Below are positions 39,685-47,922 of a stretch of DNA of 64,000 nucleotides, one piece after another (the stretch's first letter is position 1; each line of letters starts with the position of its first letter). Under the pieces are notes generated by a model. It ran no database searches. It saw nothing but the letters and a program-made list of their open reading frames with translations, and was not told the DNA's origin. A program made the position numbers and the translations under genes. Source of the stretch: Enterobacter cloacae (GTDB taxonomy: Bacteria > Pseudomonadota > Gammaproteobacteria > Enterobacterales > Enterobacteriaceae); NCBI GenBank assembly GCA_014169315.1, contig AP022133.1, positions 3,038,001-3,102,000 of the forward strand, given 5' to 3'.

Positions 39685-40338
39685 TCACTTTGTGCTCTCT
39701 GCAGCCTGCCGAAAAGTCAGGTTAAAACGGAATTCGCCTGTCTGCGGATGAACACCCGGTTTAAGCGGCTGAATGCCGTGATAAAACAGCCTCGATTCCC
39801 TGCCCCACACCACCACATCGCCATGCTCCAGCATCAGACGTTTGAGCGGGTCATTGCGACGCAATCCACCAAACTGGAAAACCGCAGGAAGGCCTAAAGA
39901 GACGGAGATGATAGGTGCGCGCAGGTCTGGTTCATCTTTATCCTGGTGCAGCGAGAGTTTCGCGCCGACGGCATAGCGGTTCACCAGGCACGCATCGGGT
40001 GTAAAGTCAGCGTAACCGGCTGCAACGGCAGCGTCGTGGCATAGCGCCTGAAAGACCGCAGGCATAGAAGGCCAGGCGCTGCCGGTCATTGGGTCAACGG
40101 GGGCGTACAGATAGCCGCGATCGTCCGTCGTCCAGCCCAGCTTACCGCAGTTGGTCATCGCCACCGACATGGTGTAACCGCCCGGCGTGACCATCTGACG
40201 GAATGGCGAGACAGCCGCAACCTCATCAATCCCGGCAAGCAGCGCCGCCGCGCGCGAGAGCGCAAAACGGCGCAGGATCATGGCCCCTGGGGCAAGCGGT
40301 TCCAGCCAGGGGTCAGCCTCTGCAAAAAGATCGAGCAT
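39685..40338 (-). CDS. alkB: DNA oxidative demethylase AlkB
   Basis: Fe(II)/2-oxoglutarate dioxygenase that repairs 1-methyladenine and 3-methylcytosine in single-stranded DNA and RNA. 217 residues. Iron ligands His131, Asp133 (LHQDKD) and His187 (FYHGIQ), and the 2-oxoglutarate-binding arginines Arg204 and Arg210 (GEFRFNLTFR), are all at E. coli positions. Its start codon overlaps the ada stop (ATGA-type overlap at 40338), as in the ada-alkB operon, so it is induced with ada by methylation damage. Confidence 0.96.
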   Translation of the reverse strand: MLDLFAEADPWLEPLAPGAMILRRFALSRAAALLAGIDEVAAVSPFRQMVTPGGYTMSVAMTNCGKLGWTTDDRGYLYAPVDPMTGSAWPSMPAVFQALCHDAAVAAGYADFTPDACLVNRYAVGAKLSLHQDKDEPDLRAPIISVSLGLPAVFQFGGLRRNDPLKRLMLEHGDVVVWGRESRLFYHGIQPLKPGVHPQTGEFRFNLTFRQAAESTK

Positions 40339-41396
40339 TACCCCTCCCGGCTCTTCGCCTCACGTGTTAGCAATAACGCCTTTCGCGCCGTCCCCCAGCG
40401 GTAGCCAGAAAGTGCCCCGTCGTTACGAACAACACGATGACAGGGGATCACAATCGCCAGTTTGTTAGCGGCGCAGGCTCCCGCCACCGCGCGAACGGCA
40501 GCGGGTTTGCCAATCGCCTGCGCGACCTGCTGATAGCTTGCCGTTTCACCACAGGGAATGGTACGAAGTGCCTGCCAGACCTGTTGCTGAAAAGCGGTTC
40601 CGCGAATATCCAGCGGAAGTGTCAGCGGTACCGCACGGCCATCAATACTGGCAATCACCTGGCGGATACGCTGCGCAAATGCGCCTTCCAGTGGTTCCTG
40701 CTCTGCCTTTGGAAACAGCGTCAGAAGTTCCTCTGTTAAGGTCGCATCGTCGTCGCCCAGCAATATCGCGCAGATCCCCCGCTCACTTTCCCCCACCAGA
40801 CAACGCCCTAGCGAACAGCCGCTGACAGCATAACGCACGGCAACATCCCCTTTCCGGTACTGTTTCGCCGTCATACCCAGCGCCACATCGGCTTTACGGT
40901 AATAGCTGCTGCTATCAGGAAACCCTGCTGCCAGTACAGCCTCGGTAATGTTGTCGCCCTGTGCCAGTGCATGGCGCAGACGTTGCTCCCGCGCCGCCTG
41001 CTGCCAGGCTTTGGGCGTCATGCCGGTCACGGACTTAAACAGGCGGTGGAAATGGAATGGGCTGATGGCAACCTGCTGCGCCAGCGCCTCCAGGGTGAGC
41101 GTGGGCTCCTGCTCCAGAAGACGACAGGCCAGTTCAACTTTTGCCAGCTTCTGTTCCTGCGGGTCACGTTTGTCTGGCATACAGCGCTTACACGGGCGGA
41201 ATCCGGCCAGAACAGCGTGTTGAGCATCAGGGTAAAAGCGGACATTTTTACGCAGCGCGTGGCGGGCGCGACAGGACGGGCGACAAAAGATACCCGTCGT
41301 CTGTACGGCAAAGACAAACTGGTTATCAGCACGCAGATCGCGGGCCAGAACTGCCTGCCAGCGATCCTCATCGGTATTAAAGGTTGGATTTTTCAT
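40338..41396 (-). CDS. ada: Ada: methyl phosphotriester sensor, transcriptional activator and O6-alkylguanine transferase
   Basis: Dual methyltransferase and regulator of the adaptive response. The N-terminal zinc domain has Cys38 (the phosphotriester acceptor), Cys42, Cys69 and Cys72 (TTGIFCRPSCR, RPCKRC). An AraC-type helix-turn-helix follows (about residues 90-180). The C-terminal MGMT domain has acceptor Cys319 in VIPCHRVV. 352 residues with the start at 41396, where AAGGAG is six bases upstream; an ATG three bases earlier is too close. alkB follows, overlapping. Confidence 0.96.
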   Translation of the reverse strand: MKNPTFNTDEDRWQAVLARDLRADNQFVFAVQTTGIFCRPSCRARHALRKNVRFYPDAQHAVLAGFRPCKRCMPDKRDPQEQKLAKVELACRLLEQEPTLTLEALAQQVAISPFHFHRLFKSVTGMTPKAWQQAAREQRLRHALAQGDNITEAVLAAGFPDSSSYYRKADVALGMTAKQYRKGDVAVRYAVSGCSLGRCLVGESERGICAILLGDDDATLTEELLTLFPKAEQEPLEGAFAQRIRQVIASIDGRAVPLTLPLDIRGTAFQQQVWQALRTIPCGETASYQQVAQAIGKPAAVRAVAGACAANKLAIVIPCHRVVRNDGALSGYRWGTARKALLLTREAKSREG

Positions 41397-41468
41397 CATC
41401 AGCTCCTTTTACAAGCATACATACAGCGTGCCTGAGTGCCAGCGAAGAAAAACCCGCAACCTTGCTTT

Positions 41469-42524
41469 TTAATTTTTTTCGCTCACCAGGAAGCTGTTGA
41501 ACTGCGGTGAACTCCAGGTTTTAAAGCCGTCGGCCTCTTTGGTGATCATGTAGACTGCCAGTCCTTCCTGGCGTACCACCTCTTTGGCTTTTTCCGTGCC
41601 GAGCACCATCAATCCGGTATCCCAGGCATCGGCTTCCAGTGCTGTTGGGGCAATCACCGTAACGGACACCAGATTATGCTCGATCGGACGCCCTGTTTGC
41701 GGATCGATAACATGCGAAATGCGCTTACCGTCGAGTTCGTAATAGTTACGGTAGCTCCCGGAGGTGCTGATACCATGACCATTGATATCCACAATCGCCT
41801 GCACGGCGTTTTGCTGGTCGGTTGGTTTTTGAATAGCGACCCGCCAGGGTTTATCACTGGCGTTCATGCCACGGCTGACTAACGCCCCCCCGACAGAAAC
41901 CAGATAACGCGCGATCCCTTCCTGGGTCATCAGCGCCGCAAGGTGATCCGCCGCGTATCCTTCCCCCACCGTCGACAGATCGACAAACAGATCGGGAATA
42001 TCTTTTTGCAGATACTGCTGCCCGTACTGATTGATCACCGTCAGATGCTGTAACCCTGTGCGGGCACGGGCATCGTCAATGGCCGCCTGGGCGGGTGTAG
42101 TGAGCGGCTGCTTGTTGGGGCCAAACCCCCACAGGTTAACTAACGGCCCCACGGTGACATCCATTGCACCGTTGGTTTTGTAGCCCACGCGCATTGCTTC
42201 GGTCACGATATCGGCCATCGCTTCGCTCACCGGCCAGAGGGAGGTGCTTTTAGACAGATTAAAACGCATCAGTGCCGAGTCGTTTTTATAGGTCGAGAGC
42301 AGCTGATCGTCAGCATCCAGTTGCGACTGAATTTTGCCGCGCAGTTCTTCAGCGCGTTTCTCATCGAGATTCATCACGCTGACGCGCCAGAATGTGCCCA
42401 TCGTTTTGCCTTCCAGAACCGTCGCCGCTGGCGCGTCCGTTTTCGCCGGTGGTGTGGAAGAGTCACATGCTGTCAGGAAAAAAAAGGTAGCCAGAAAGCT
42501 GGCGCGTAAAAAAGTCATATCCAT
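41469..42524 (-). CDS. apbE: FAD:protein FMN transferase ApbE (lipoprotein)
   Basis: Periplasmic Mg-dependent flavin transferase that attaches FMN to Thr of NqrB/RnfG-type subunits. 351 residues. N-terminal lipobox FLTAC gives lipidated Cys20. Core motifs: LEGKTMGTFWRV (about residues 39-50), LSTYKNDSALMRFN, GAMDVTVGPLVNLWGFGP, DLSTVGEGYAAD, and a C-terminal HVIDPQTGRPI / EADAWDTGLMVLG pattern. Lies between ompC and ada, same strand as both. Confidence 0.95.
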   Translation of the reverse strand: MDMTFLRASFLATFFFLTACDSSTPPAKTDAPAATVLEGKTMGTFWRVSVMNLDEKRAEELRGKIQSQLDADDQLLSTYKNDSALMRFNLSKSTSLWPVSEAMADIVTEAMRVGYKTNGAMDVTVGPLVNLWGFGPNKQPLTTPAQAAIDDARARTGLQHLTVINQYGQQYLQKDIPDLFVDLSTVGEGYAADHLAALMTQEGIARYLVSVGGALVSRGMNASDKPWRVAIQKPTDQQNAVQAIVDINGHGISTSGSYRNYYELDGKRISHVIDPQTGRPIEHNLVSVTVIAPTALEADAWDTGLMVLGTEKAKEVVRQEGLAVYMITKEADGFKTWSSPQFNSFLVSEKN

Positions 42525-42596
42525 TCGTTATTATCCTCATGCCTGGGCGGCAAGAGTACACCAAAACGGGGGAATTGTAAGACCCTAAAAAAGACA

Positions 42597-42627
42597 CGAA
42601 AAAAGGGGCCAGACGGCCCCTTTGTCA
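42597..42627 (-). terminator. Terminator of ompC
   Basis: GGGGCC-AGAC-GGCCCC hairpin (42605-42620), flanked by A run, read on the minus strand as a stem followed by T residues. Confidence 0.85.
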
Positions 42628-42641
42628 TACTGAGAAGCGAA

Positions 42642-43748
42642 TTAGAACTGGTAAACCAGACCCAGCGCTACGATGTCATCAGTACCGATACCAGCCTGTT
42701 TGGTGAAGGAGTTGTCATCCAGCAGGTTGATTTTGTAGTCCACATAGGTGGACATGTTTTTGTTGAAGTAGTAAGTCGCACCCACATCAACATATTTCAG
42801 CAGATCCTGATCGCCGTAACCTTCGATGTCTTTACCTTTAGACTGCAGGTAAGCCACGGACGGACGCAGGCCGAAGTCGAACTGGTACTGAGCAACCACT
42901 TCGAAGTTCTGCGCTTTGTTAGCAAAACCGTAGATGTCGCTGCTGCTCTGAGAGTCACCGAAACGGGTTGCGTTATAGGTCTGAGAGTACTGCGTTGCCA
43001 GATAGATGTTGTTAGCATCATATTTCAGGCCACCGGAGTAAACTTCAGCGTGGTCGCCATTACCCAGTGCTGCAGTGTTGTTCTGATCGTAGGTACGTTT
43101 GGAAGATGCCATCGCACCACCAATGCTGAAGCCAGCACCCAGGTTGTAGGTCACGGACGCGCCATAACCATCACCGTTCTGTTTCAGGGTGCTACGACCC
43201 GTATTGTTTTCACCATCTACGCTGCCGTTTTTGCCCTGATACTGCAGAGCAAAGTTCAGGCCATCAACCAGACCGAAGAAGTCCTGGTTACGGTAGGTCG
43301 CTACGCCGTTCGCACGGGATTGCAGGAAGTTATCTGCACCATAAGTATCGCCACCAAACTCTGGCAGAACGTCAGTCCAGGACGTTACGTCGTAGATCAC
43401 ACCGTAGTTACGGCCGTAATCGAAGGAACCTGCTTCAGCGAATTTCAGACCCGCAAACGCCACACGAGTCCAGGATTTGTTTTCGCTTTCAGCCGTATTA
43501 CCCTGGATCTGGTATTCCCACTGACCGTAACCCGTCAGTTGATCGTTAACCTGGGTTTCGCCTTTGAAGCCGATACGCATGTAGGTCTGATCTCCGTCAG
43601 CACTCTTGTCGTCGGAGAAATAGTGCAGACCATCAACTTTACCGTACAGATCTAATTTGTTGCCATCTTTGTTATAAATTTCAGCCGCATTTGCTGCGCC
43701 TGCTACCAGCAGTGCTGGTACCAGGAGGGACAGTACTTTAACTTTCAT
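42642..43748 (-). CDS. ompC: Outer membrane porin OmpC
   Basis: General trimeric diffusion porin of the OmpC/OmpK36 group. 368 residues: signal peptide of 21 residues (LLVAGAANA), a 16-strand barrel ending in Phe. The constriction loop L3 contains the intact [14 protein letters not shown] motif, so there is no Gly-Asp insertion of the sort linked with carbapenem resistance. The gene is undisrupted and is divergent from micF. Codon usage is of a highly expressed gene. OmpR boxes upstream support OmpC over OmpF identity, along with micF divergent. Confidence 0.94.
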   Translation of the reverse strand: MKVKVLSLLVPALLVAGAANAAEIYNKDGNKLDLYGKVDGLHYFSDDKSADGDQTYMRIGFKGETQVNDQLTGYGQWEYQIQGNTAESENKSWTRVAFAGLKFAEAGSFDYGRNYGVIYDVTSWTDVLPEFGGDTYGADNFLQSRANGVATYRNQDFFGLVDGLNFALQYQGKNGSVDGENNTGRSTLKQNGDGYGASVTYNLGAGFSIGGAMASSKRTYDQNNTAALGNGDHAEVYSGGLKYDANNIYLATQYSQTYNATRFGDSQSSSDIYGFANKAQNFEVVAQYQFDFGLRPSVAYLQSKGKDIEGYGDQDLLKYVDVGATYYFNKNMSTYVDYKINLLDDNSFTKQAGIGTDDIVALGLVYQF

Positions 43749-43875
43749 GTTATTAACCCTCTGTTATATGCCTTATTATTACCACTGCTTACTGGTTAAA
43801 CATTCTTAACCAGTCGGCAAGTTCATTTTCCTCAAAATTACAGAATAATCCAACACGAATATGATACGAAAACTT

Positions 43876-43920
43876 TGAAGGTGTTTCATTTTTCAACAAA
43901 GATGTTTCATTTTGTAAATT
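43876..43920 (-). promoter_or_regulatory. OmpR binding boxes upstream of ompC
   Basis: On the minus strand, TTTACAAAATGAAACATCT followed 21 bases on by a second ATGAAACACC motif; the + strand shows GTTTCATTTT twice (43883-43892 and 43904-43913). This resembles the E. coli ompC C1 OmpR sites. The spacing is two helical turns. A TATCATATT -10-like sequence lies downstream at about 43857-43866. Confidence 0.7.
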
Positions 43921-44073
43921 CGAGGGAACTTTTACAAAGCACAAAGAGCTTGAAAATATAGCACTTATAATCAAAAATAAACAATCACCATTAAAAATCA
44001 ATGCGTTAACAAAACAATCTTTACAGCACTGAATGACAAAACAAAACCACCTGACATCTCTAAAATAACTCCC

Positions 44074-44167
44074 GCTATCATCATTAACTTTATTTATTAC
44101 CGTCATTCAGTTTTGAATGTCTGTTTATCCCTAATTCAACCGGATGCTGAGCATTCGGTTTTTTTTT
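44074..44167 (+). ncRNA. micF: MicF antisense small RNA
   Basis: Starts GCTATCATCATTAACTTTAT, essentially the E. coli MicF 5' end that pairs with the ompF ribosome-binding region, and ends in the ACCGGATGC...GCATTCGGT hairpin followed by nine T residues. 94 bases, in the E. coli position divergent from ompC. Hfq-dependent repressor of OmpF synthesis under OmpR, SoxS and Rob control in E. coli. Sequence and position are conserved; ompF is not in the window. Confidence 0.92.
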
Positions 44168-44491
44168 ACCTTTCTTTACGTAAATACCTTTTTTTTTGTG
44201 CTACCACATGGAAATAATAACGACTATTAACTAAATTACGCCGAAATCATTTCCGTATGCCCGTCATTACTACAAACTTAATTTCTTGTTTATTCGTGCT
44301 ATTTCCTGACTGATATCGTCCTTTATTTGTACATCTCCCGCCTGCTTGTACACGTTTAAAGCAAGGTGCACTCCCGATATTCTCGGCGGAAAAAGTCGCT
44401 TGTTCTCAGACAGTGACGCTGGAAATTCAGTTATTACCCTTTATACTGCCCTATCCCCTTAAAGCGTGGCCATCACGGGTTAAACATATCA

Positions 44492-47164
44492 ATGAGTCAG
44501 TCTGAAACCACCGCCTCAAGTAAGTTCTCTCTTCTTCCCGGGAGCATCACCCGTTTCTTTCTTCTGTTGATCATTGTGCTGTTAGTCACGATGGGGGTTA
44601 TGGTTCAGAGCGCGGTTAACGCCTGGCTGAAGGATAAAAGCTACCAGATCGTTGATATCACGCATGCCGTGCACAAACGTATTGATACCTGGCGCTATGC
44701 GACATGGCAGATTTACGACAATATCGCTGCGGCCCCGGCGACATCTTCAGGGGAAGGCCTGCAGGAGACACGCCTTAAGCAAGATGTCTATTACCTCGAA
44801 AAGCCCCAGCGTAAGACGGAGGCCCTCATTTTTGGCTCTCACGACAGCGCAACGCTTGAGATGACACAGCGCATTTCAACCTATCTTGATACCCTCTGGG
44901 GCGCTGAGACCGTGCCGTGGTCGATGTACTATTTAAACGGTCAGGACAACAGCATGATCCTGATCTCCACGTTGCCGCTAAAAGATCTCTCGTCCGGCTT
45001 TAAAGAAACCACAGTGGGCAGCATTGTCGACTCCCGCCGGGCAGAAATGTTGCAGCAGGCTAACGCCCTTGATGAACGCGAGAGCTTCTCTTCGCTGCGC
45101 CGTCTGGCCTGGCAAAATGGGCATTACTTTACCCTGCGTACCACGTTTAACCAGCCAGGACACCTGGCGACCGTGGTGGCCTTCGACTTGCCCATCAACG
45201 ATTTGATCCCCCCGGATATGCCGCTGGACAGTTTCCGCCTTGATCCAGACAGCAATACACAGAATATGCGCACTACGCCGGACAAAGAGGCTGTAGAGAG
45301 TGTATCCATCTCCTTTAACGGCTCGAAGATTGAAATTGCGTCTTCGCTGAACTCAACCGGCATGCGCCTGGTGTGGCAAGTGCCGTTTGGTACATTGCTG
45401 CTCGATACGCTGCAAAACATCCTGTTACCGCTGTTACTGAATATCGGTCTTCTGGCGCTGGCGCTGTTTGGCTACAGCACCTTCCGTTTTCAGCCAGGGC
45501 GTCAGAGTGACGCCTCTTCAGTTCCGGCAGGAACCAGCAATGAATTACGCGTGTTACGCGCACTGAACGAAGAGATTATTTCCGTGCTGCCGCTTGGGGT
45601 GCTCGTGCACGATCAGGAAGCGAACCGTACGGTGATGAGCAATAAAATTGCCGATCACCTGTTGCCACATCTGAACCTGCAGAACATCACCACGATGGCG
45701 GATCAGCATCAGGGGGTGATTCAGGCGACCATTAATAATGAACTGTATGAAATCCGCCAGTTCCGCAGCCAGGTGGCTTCCCGCACACAAATTTTCGTTA
45801 TCCGCGATCAGGACAGGGAAGTGCTGGTGAATAAAAAGCTCAAACAGGCACAAAGGCTGTATGAGAAAAACCAGCAGGGCCGTGCCGCGTTTATGCAAAA
45901 TATTGGCGATGCTTTCAAGCAACCGCTTAAAACGCTGGCCACACAGGCGGCGGCGTTGAGCACAGCTGAAAGCCATCAGCTTGCCAGCCAGGCCGACTCA
46001 CTGGTTCGTCTGGTTGACGAAATCCAGCTTGCGAACATGCTGGAGAATGACATCTGGAAAGGCACCCCAACGCTCTTCTCCATCCAGAATCTGATCGATG
46101 AAGTGGTTCCGGATGTACTGCCCATCATTAAGCGCAAAGGGCTACAGCTGCTGATCAACAACGCCTTACCGGCGAATGACGAACGTCATGGCGATCGCGA
46201 AGCCCTGCGTCGGATCCTGCTGATGCTGATCCAGTACGCGGTAACCACCACCCAGATTGGCAAAATCACCCTGGAAGTCAGCACCGACGAATCTACGGAC
46301 GACCGCCTGACGTTCCGCATTCTGGACACTGGCGAAGGCGTCACGGTCAGTGAGATCGATAACCTGCACTTCCCGTTCCTGAACGATACCCAGAGCGATC
46401 ATTATGGCAAAGCCAATGCGCTGACCTTCTGGCTGTGCGATCAGCTGGCGCGTAAGCTTGGTGGCCACCTGAACATCAAGGCGCGCGAATCGCTTGGCAC
46501 ACGCTACTCTCTGCACGTTAAAATGACCGCCAATCCGCAGGAAGAAGATGAAGAACGCCTGCTAGATGACGTGGTGGTGATGGTCGATGTGACCTCAAAT
46601 GAGATCCGCAATATCGTGGTTCGCCAGTTAGAAAACTGGGGCGCAGCCTGCATCACGCCGGATGAAAGACTCTCAAGTCAAGAATTTGATCTGTTTTTAA
46701 CTGATAATCCGTCTAATCTTACTGCCTCCGGCTTGCTTTTAAGCGATGATGAGCCAGGCGTGCGAAAAATCGGCCCTGGCCAGATGCGCGTCAACTTTAA
46801 TATGAGCAATGCGATGCAGGAAGCTGTACTACAACTTATAGAAGAGCAACTGGCGCAGGAAGAGATACCGGAATCCCCGTTAGGCGGTGATGAAAACGCC
46901 GAACTGCATGCCAGCGGTTACTATTCACTCTTTGTTGATACAGTACCAGATGATGTTAAGCGGTTGTATACTGAGTCCGCTGCGAATGATTTCGCGGCGC
47001 TGGCACAGACAGCACACCGGCTTAAAGGGGTGTTTGCCATGCTTAATCTGGTTCCCGGCAAGCAGTTATGTGAAACGCTGGAACATCTAATTCGTGAGAA
47101 AGATGCCTCTGGCATTGAAAAATACATCAGCGACATTGACGCCTACGTCAACAGCTTGCTGTAG
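44492..47164 (+). CDS. rcsD: Rcs phosphorelay intermediate RcsD
   Basis: Inner-membrane phosphotransferase relaying phosphate from RcsC to RcsB. 890 residues. Two N-terminal-type transmembrane helices (about 19-40 and 305-328) flank a periplasmic domain that contacts IgaA. A histidine-kinase-like domain follows in which the H-box is degenerate (NIGDAFKQP where a phosphoacceptor His would be). The C-terminal HPt has phosphoacceptor His842 (AHRLKGVF). rcsB follows; its promoter may lie inside the 3' end of rcsD. Confidence 0.95.
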   Translation: MSQSETTASSKFSLLPGSITRFFLLLIIVLLVTMGVMVQSAVNAWLKDKSYQIVDITHAVHKRIDTWRYATWQIYDNIAAAPATSSGEGLQETRLKQDVYYLEKPQRKTEALIFGSHDSATLEMTQRISTYLDTLWGAETVPWSMYYLNGQDNSMILISTLPLKDLSSGFKETTVGSIVDSRRAEMLQQANALDERESFSSLRRLAWQNGHYFTLRTTFNQPGHLATVVAFDLPINDLIPPDMPLDSFRLDPDSNTQNMRTTPDKEAVESVSISFNGSKIEIASSLNSTGMRLVWQVPFGTLLLDTLQNILLPLLLNIGLLALALFGYSTFRFQPGRQSDASSVPAGTSNELRVLRALNEEIISVLPLGVLVHDQEANRTVMSNKIADHLLPHLNLQNITTMADQHQGVIQATINNELYEIRQFRSQVASRTQIFVIRDQDREVLVNKKLKQAQRLYEKNQQGRAAFMQNIGDAFKQPLKTLATQAAALSTAESHQLASQADSLVRLVDEIQLANMLENDIWKGTPTLFSIQNLIDEVVPDVLPIIKRKGLQLLINNALPANDERHGDREALRRILLMLIQYAVTTTQIGKITLEVSTDESTDDRLTFRILDTGEGVTVSEIDNLHFPFLNDTQSDHYGKANALTFWLCDQLARKLGGHLNIKARESLGTRYSLHVKMTANPQEEDEERLLDDVVVMVDVTSNEIRNIVVRQLENWGAACITPDERLSSQEFDLFLTDNPSNLTASGLLLSDDEPGVRKIGPGQMRVNFNMSNAMQEAVLQLIEEQLAQEEIPESPLGGDENAELHASGYYSLFVDTVPDDVKRLYTESAANDFAALAQTAHRLKGVFAMLNLVPGKQLCETLEHLIREKDASGIEKYISDIDAYVNSLL

Positions 47165-47180
47165 CAAGGTAGCCTTATAC

Positions 47181-47831
47181 ATGAACAATATGAACGTAAT
47201 TATTGCCGATGACCATCCGATTGTACTGTTCGGTATTCGCAAATCACTTGAACAGATCGAGTGGGTGAATGTAGTCGGTGAATTTGAAGACTCTACAGCG
47301 CTCATCAATAACCTGCCGAAACTTGATGCACACGTTCTCATTACCGATCTCTCCATGCCCGGGGATAAATACGGTGATGGGATCACTCTCATCAAATACA
47401 TTAAACGCCATTTCCCGGACATCTCGATCATCGTTCTGACCATGAACAACAACCCGGCGATCCTGAGTGCCGTACTGGATCTGGATATTGAAGGGATTGT
47501 CCTTAAGCAGGGTGCTCCAACCGATCTGCCAAAAGCACTTGCAGCACTGCAGAAAGGCAAGAAGTTCACCCCTGAAAGCGTTTCACGTCTGCTGGAAAAA
47601 ATCAGCGCGGGTGGCTACGGTGACAAACGCCTGTCACCAAAAGAGAGCGAAGTGCTGCGCCTGTTCGCTGAAGGTTTCCTGGTCACCGAGATTGCCAAGA
47701 AACTGAACCGCAGCATTAAGACTATCAGCAGCCAGAAGAAATCCGCGATGATGAAACTGGGTGTGGACAACGATATTGCCCTGCTGAACTATCTCTCCTC
47801 CGTGACGCTGAGTGCAACGGACAAGGATTGA
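47181..47831 (+). CDS. rcsB: Response regulator RcsB
   Basis: NarL/LuxR-type response regulator and transcription factor controlling capsule, motility and envelope stress genes, acting alone or with RcsA and other partners. 216 residues. Receiver: Asp10/Asp11 metal site (IIADDHP), phosphoacceptor Asp56 (ITDLSMP), Lys and Thr switch residues. C-terminal LuxR helix-turn-helix: LSPKESEVLRLFAEGFLVTEIAKKLNRSIKTISSQ (about residues 152-186). Start at ATG 47181 (MNNMNVIIADDHP); a longer frame beginning at 47094 runs into rcsD. Confidence 0.97.
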   Translation: MNNMNVIIADDHPIVLFGIRKSLEQIEWVNVVGEFEDSTALINNLPKLDAHVLITDLSMPGDKYGDGITLIKYIKRHFPDISIIVLTMNNNPAILSAVLDLDIEGIVLKQGAPTDLPKALAALQKGKKFTPESVSRLLEKISAGGYGDKRLSPKESEVLRLFAEGFLVTEIAKKLNRSIKTISSQKKSAMMKLGVDNDIALLNYLSSVTLSATDKD

Positions 47832-47845
47832 TCGTCAGCGAGTGA

Positions 47846-47890
47846 GCGGCCTGATGCCCTCACCCCGGCCCTCTCCCACAGGGAGAGGGA
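47846..47890. repeat. Intergenic palindromic repeat, copy B
   Basis: Second copy of the 45-base element at 985-1029; inner inverted repeat CCCTCTCCCACAGGGAGAGGG. It lies directly after rcsB and before the rcsB/rcsC terminator. Confidence 0.75.
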
Positions 47891-47897
47891 GAACAAA

Positions 47898-47922
47898 CAA
47901 AAAAGGCCCTTATGGGCCTTTT
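47898..47922. terminator. Bidirectional terminator between rcsB and rcsC
   Basis: AAAAAGGCCC-TTAT-GGGCCTTTTT hairpin, symmetric A and T runs, right at the rcsC stop. Confidence 0.85.

Larger units (their letters stand above)
43749..44491. other. ompC-rcsD intergenic region (743 bp)
   Basis: AT-rich region holding the ompC promoter and OmpR boxes, the micF gene, then about 320 bases (44168-44491) of rcsD upstream DNA in which I see no further gene. A 105-codon frame on the minus strand (43789-44106) is shadow sequence overlapping OmpR boxes and micF. Confidence 0.6.

Noticed and set aside
43789..44106. 105-codon frame on the minus strand upstream of ompC
   Set aside because: Covers OmpR boxes and micF; AT-rich, no Shine-Dalgarno, no resemblance to known proteins.
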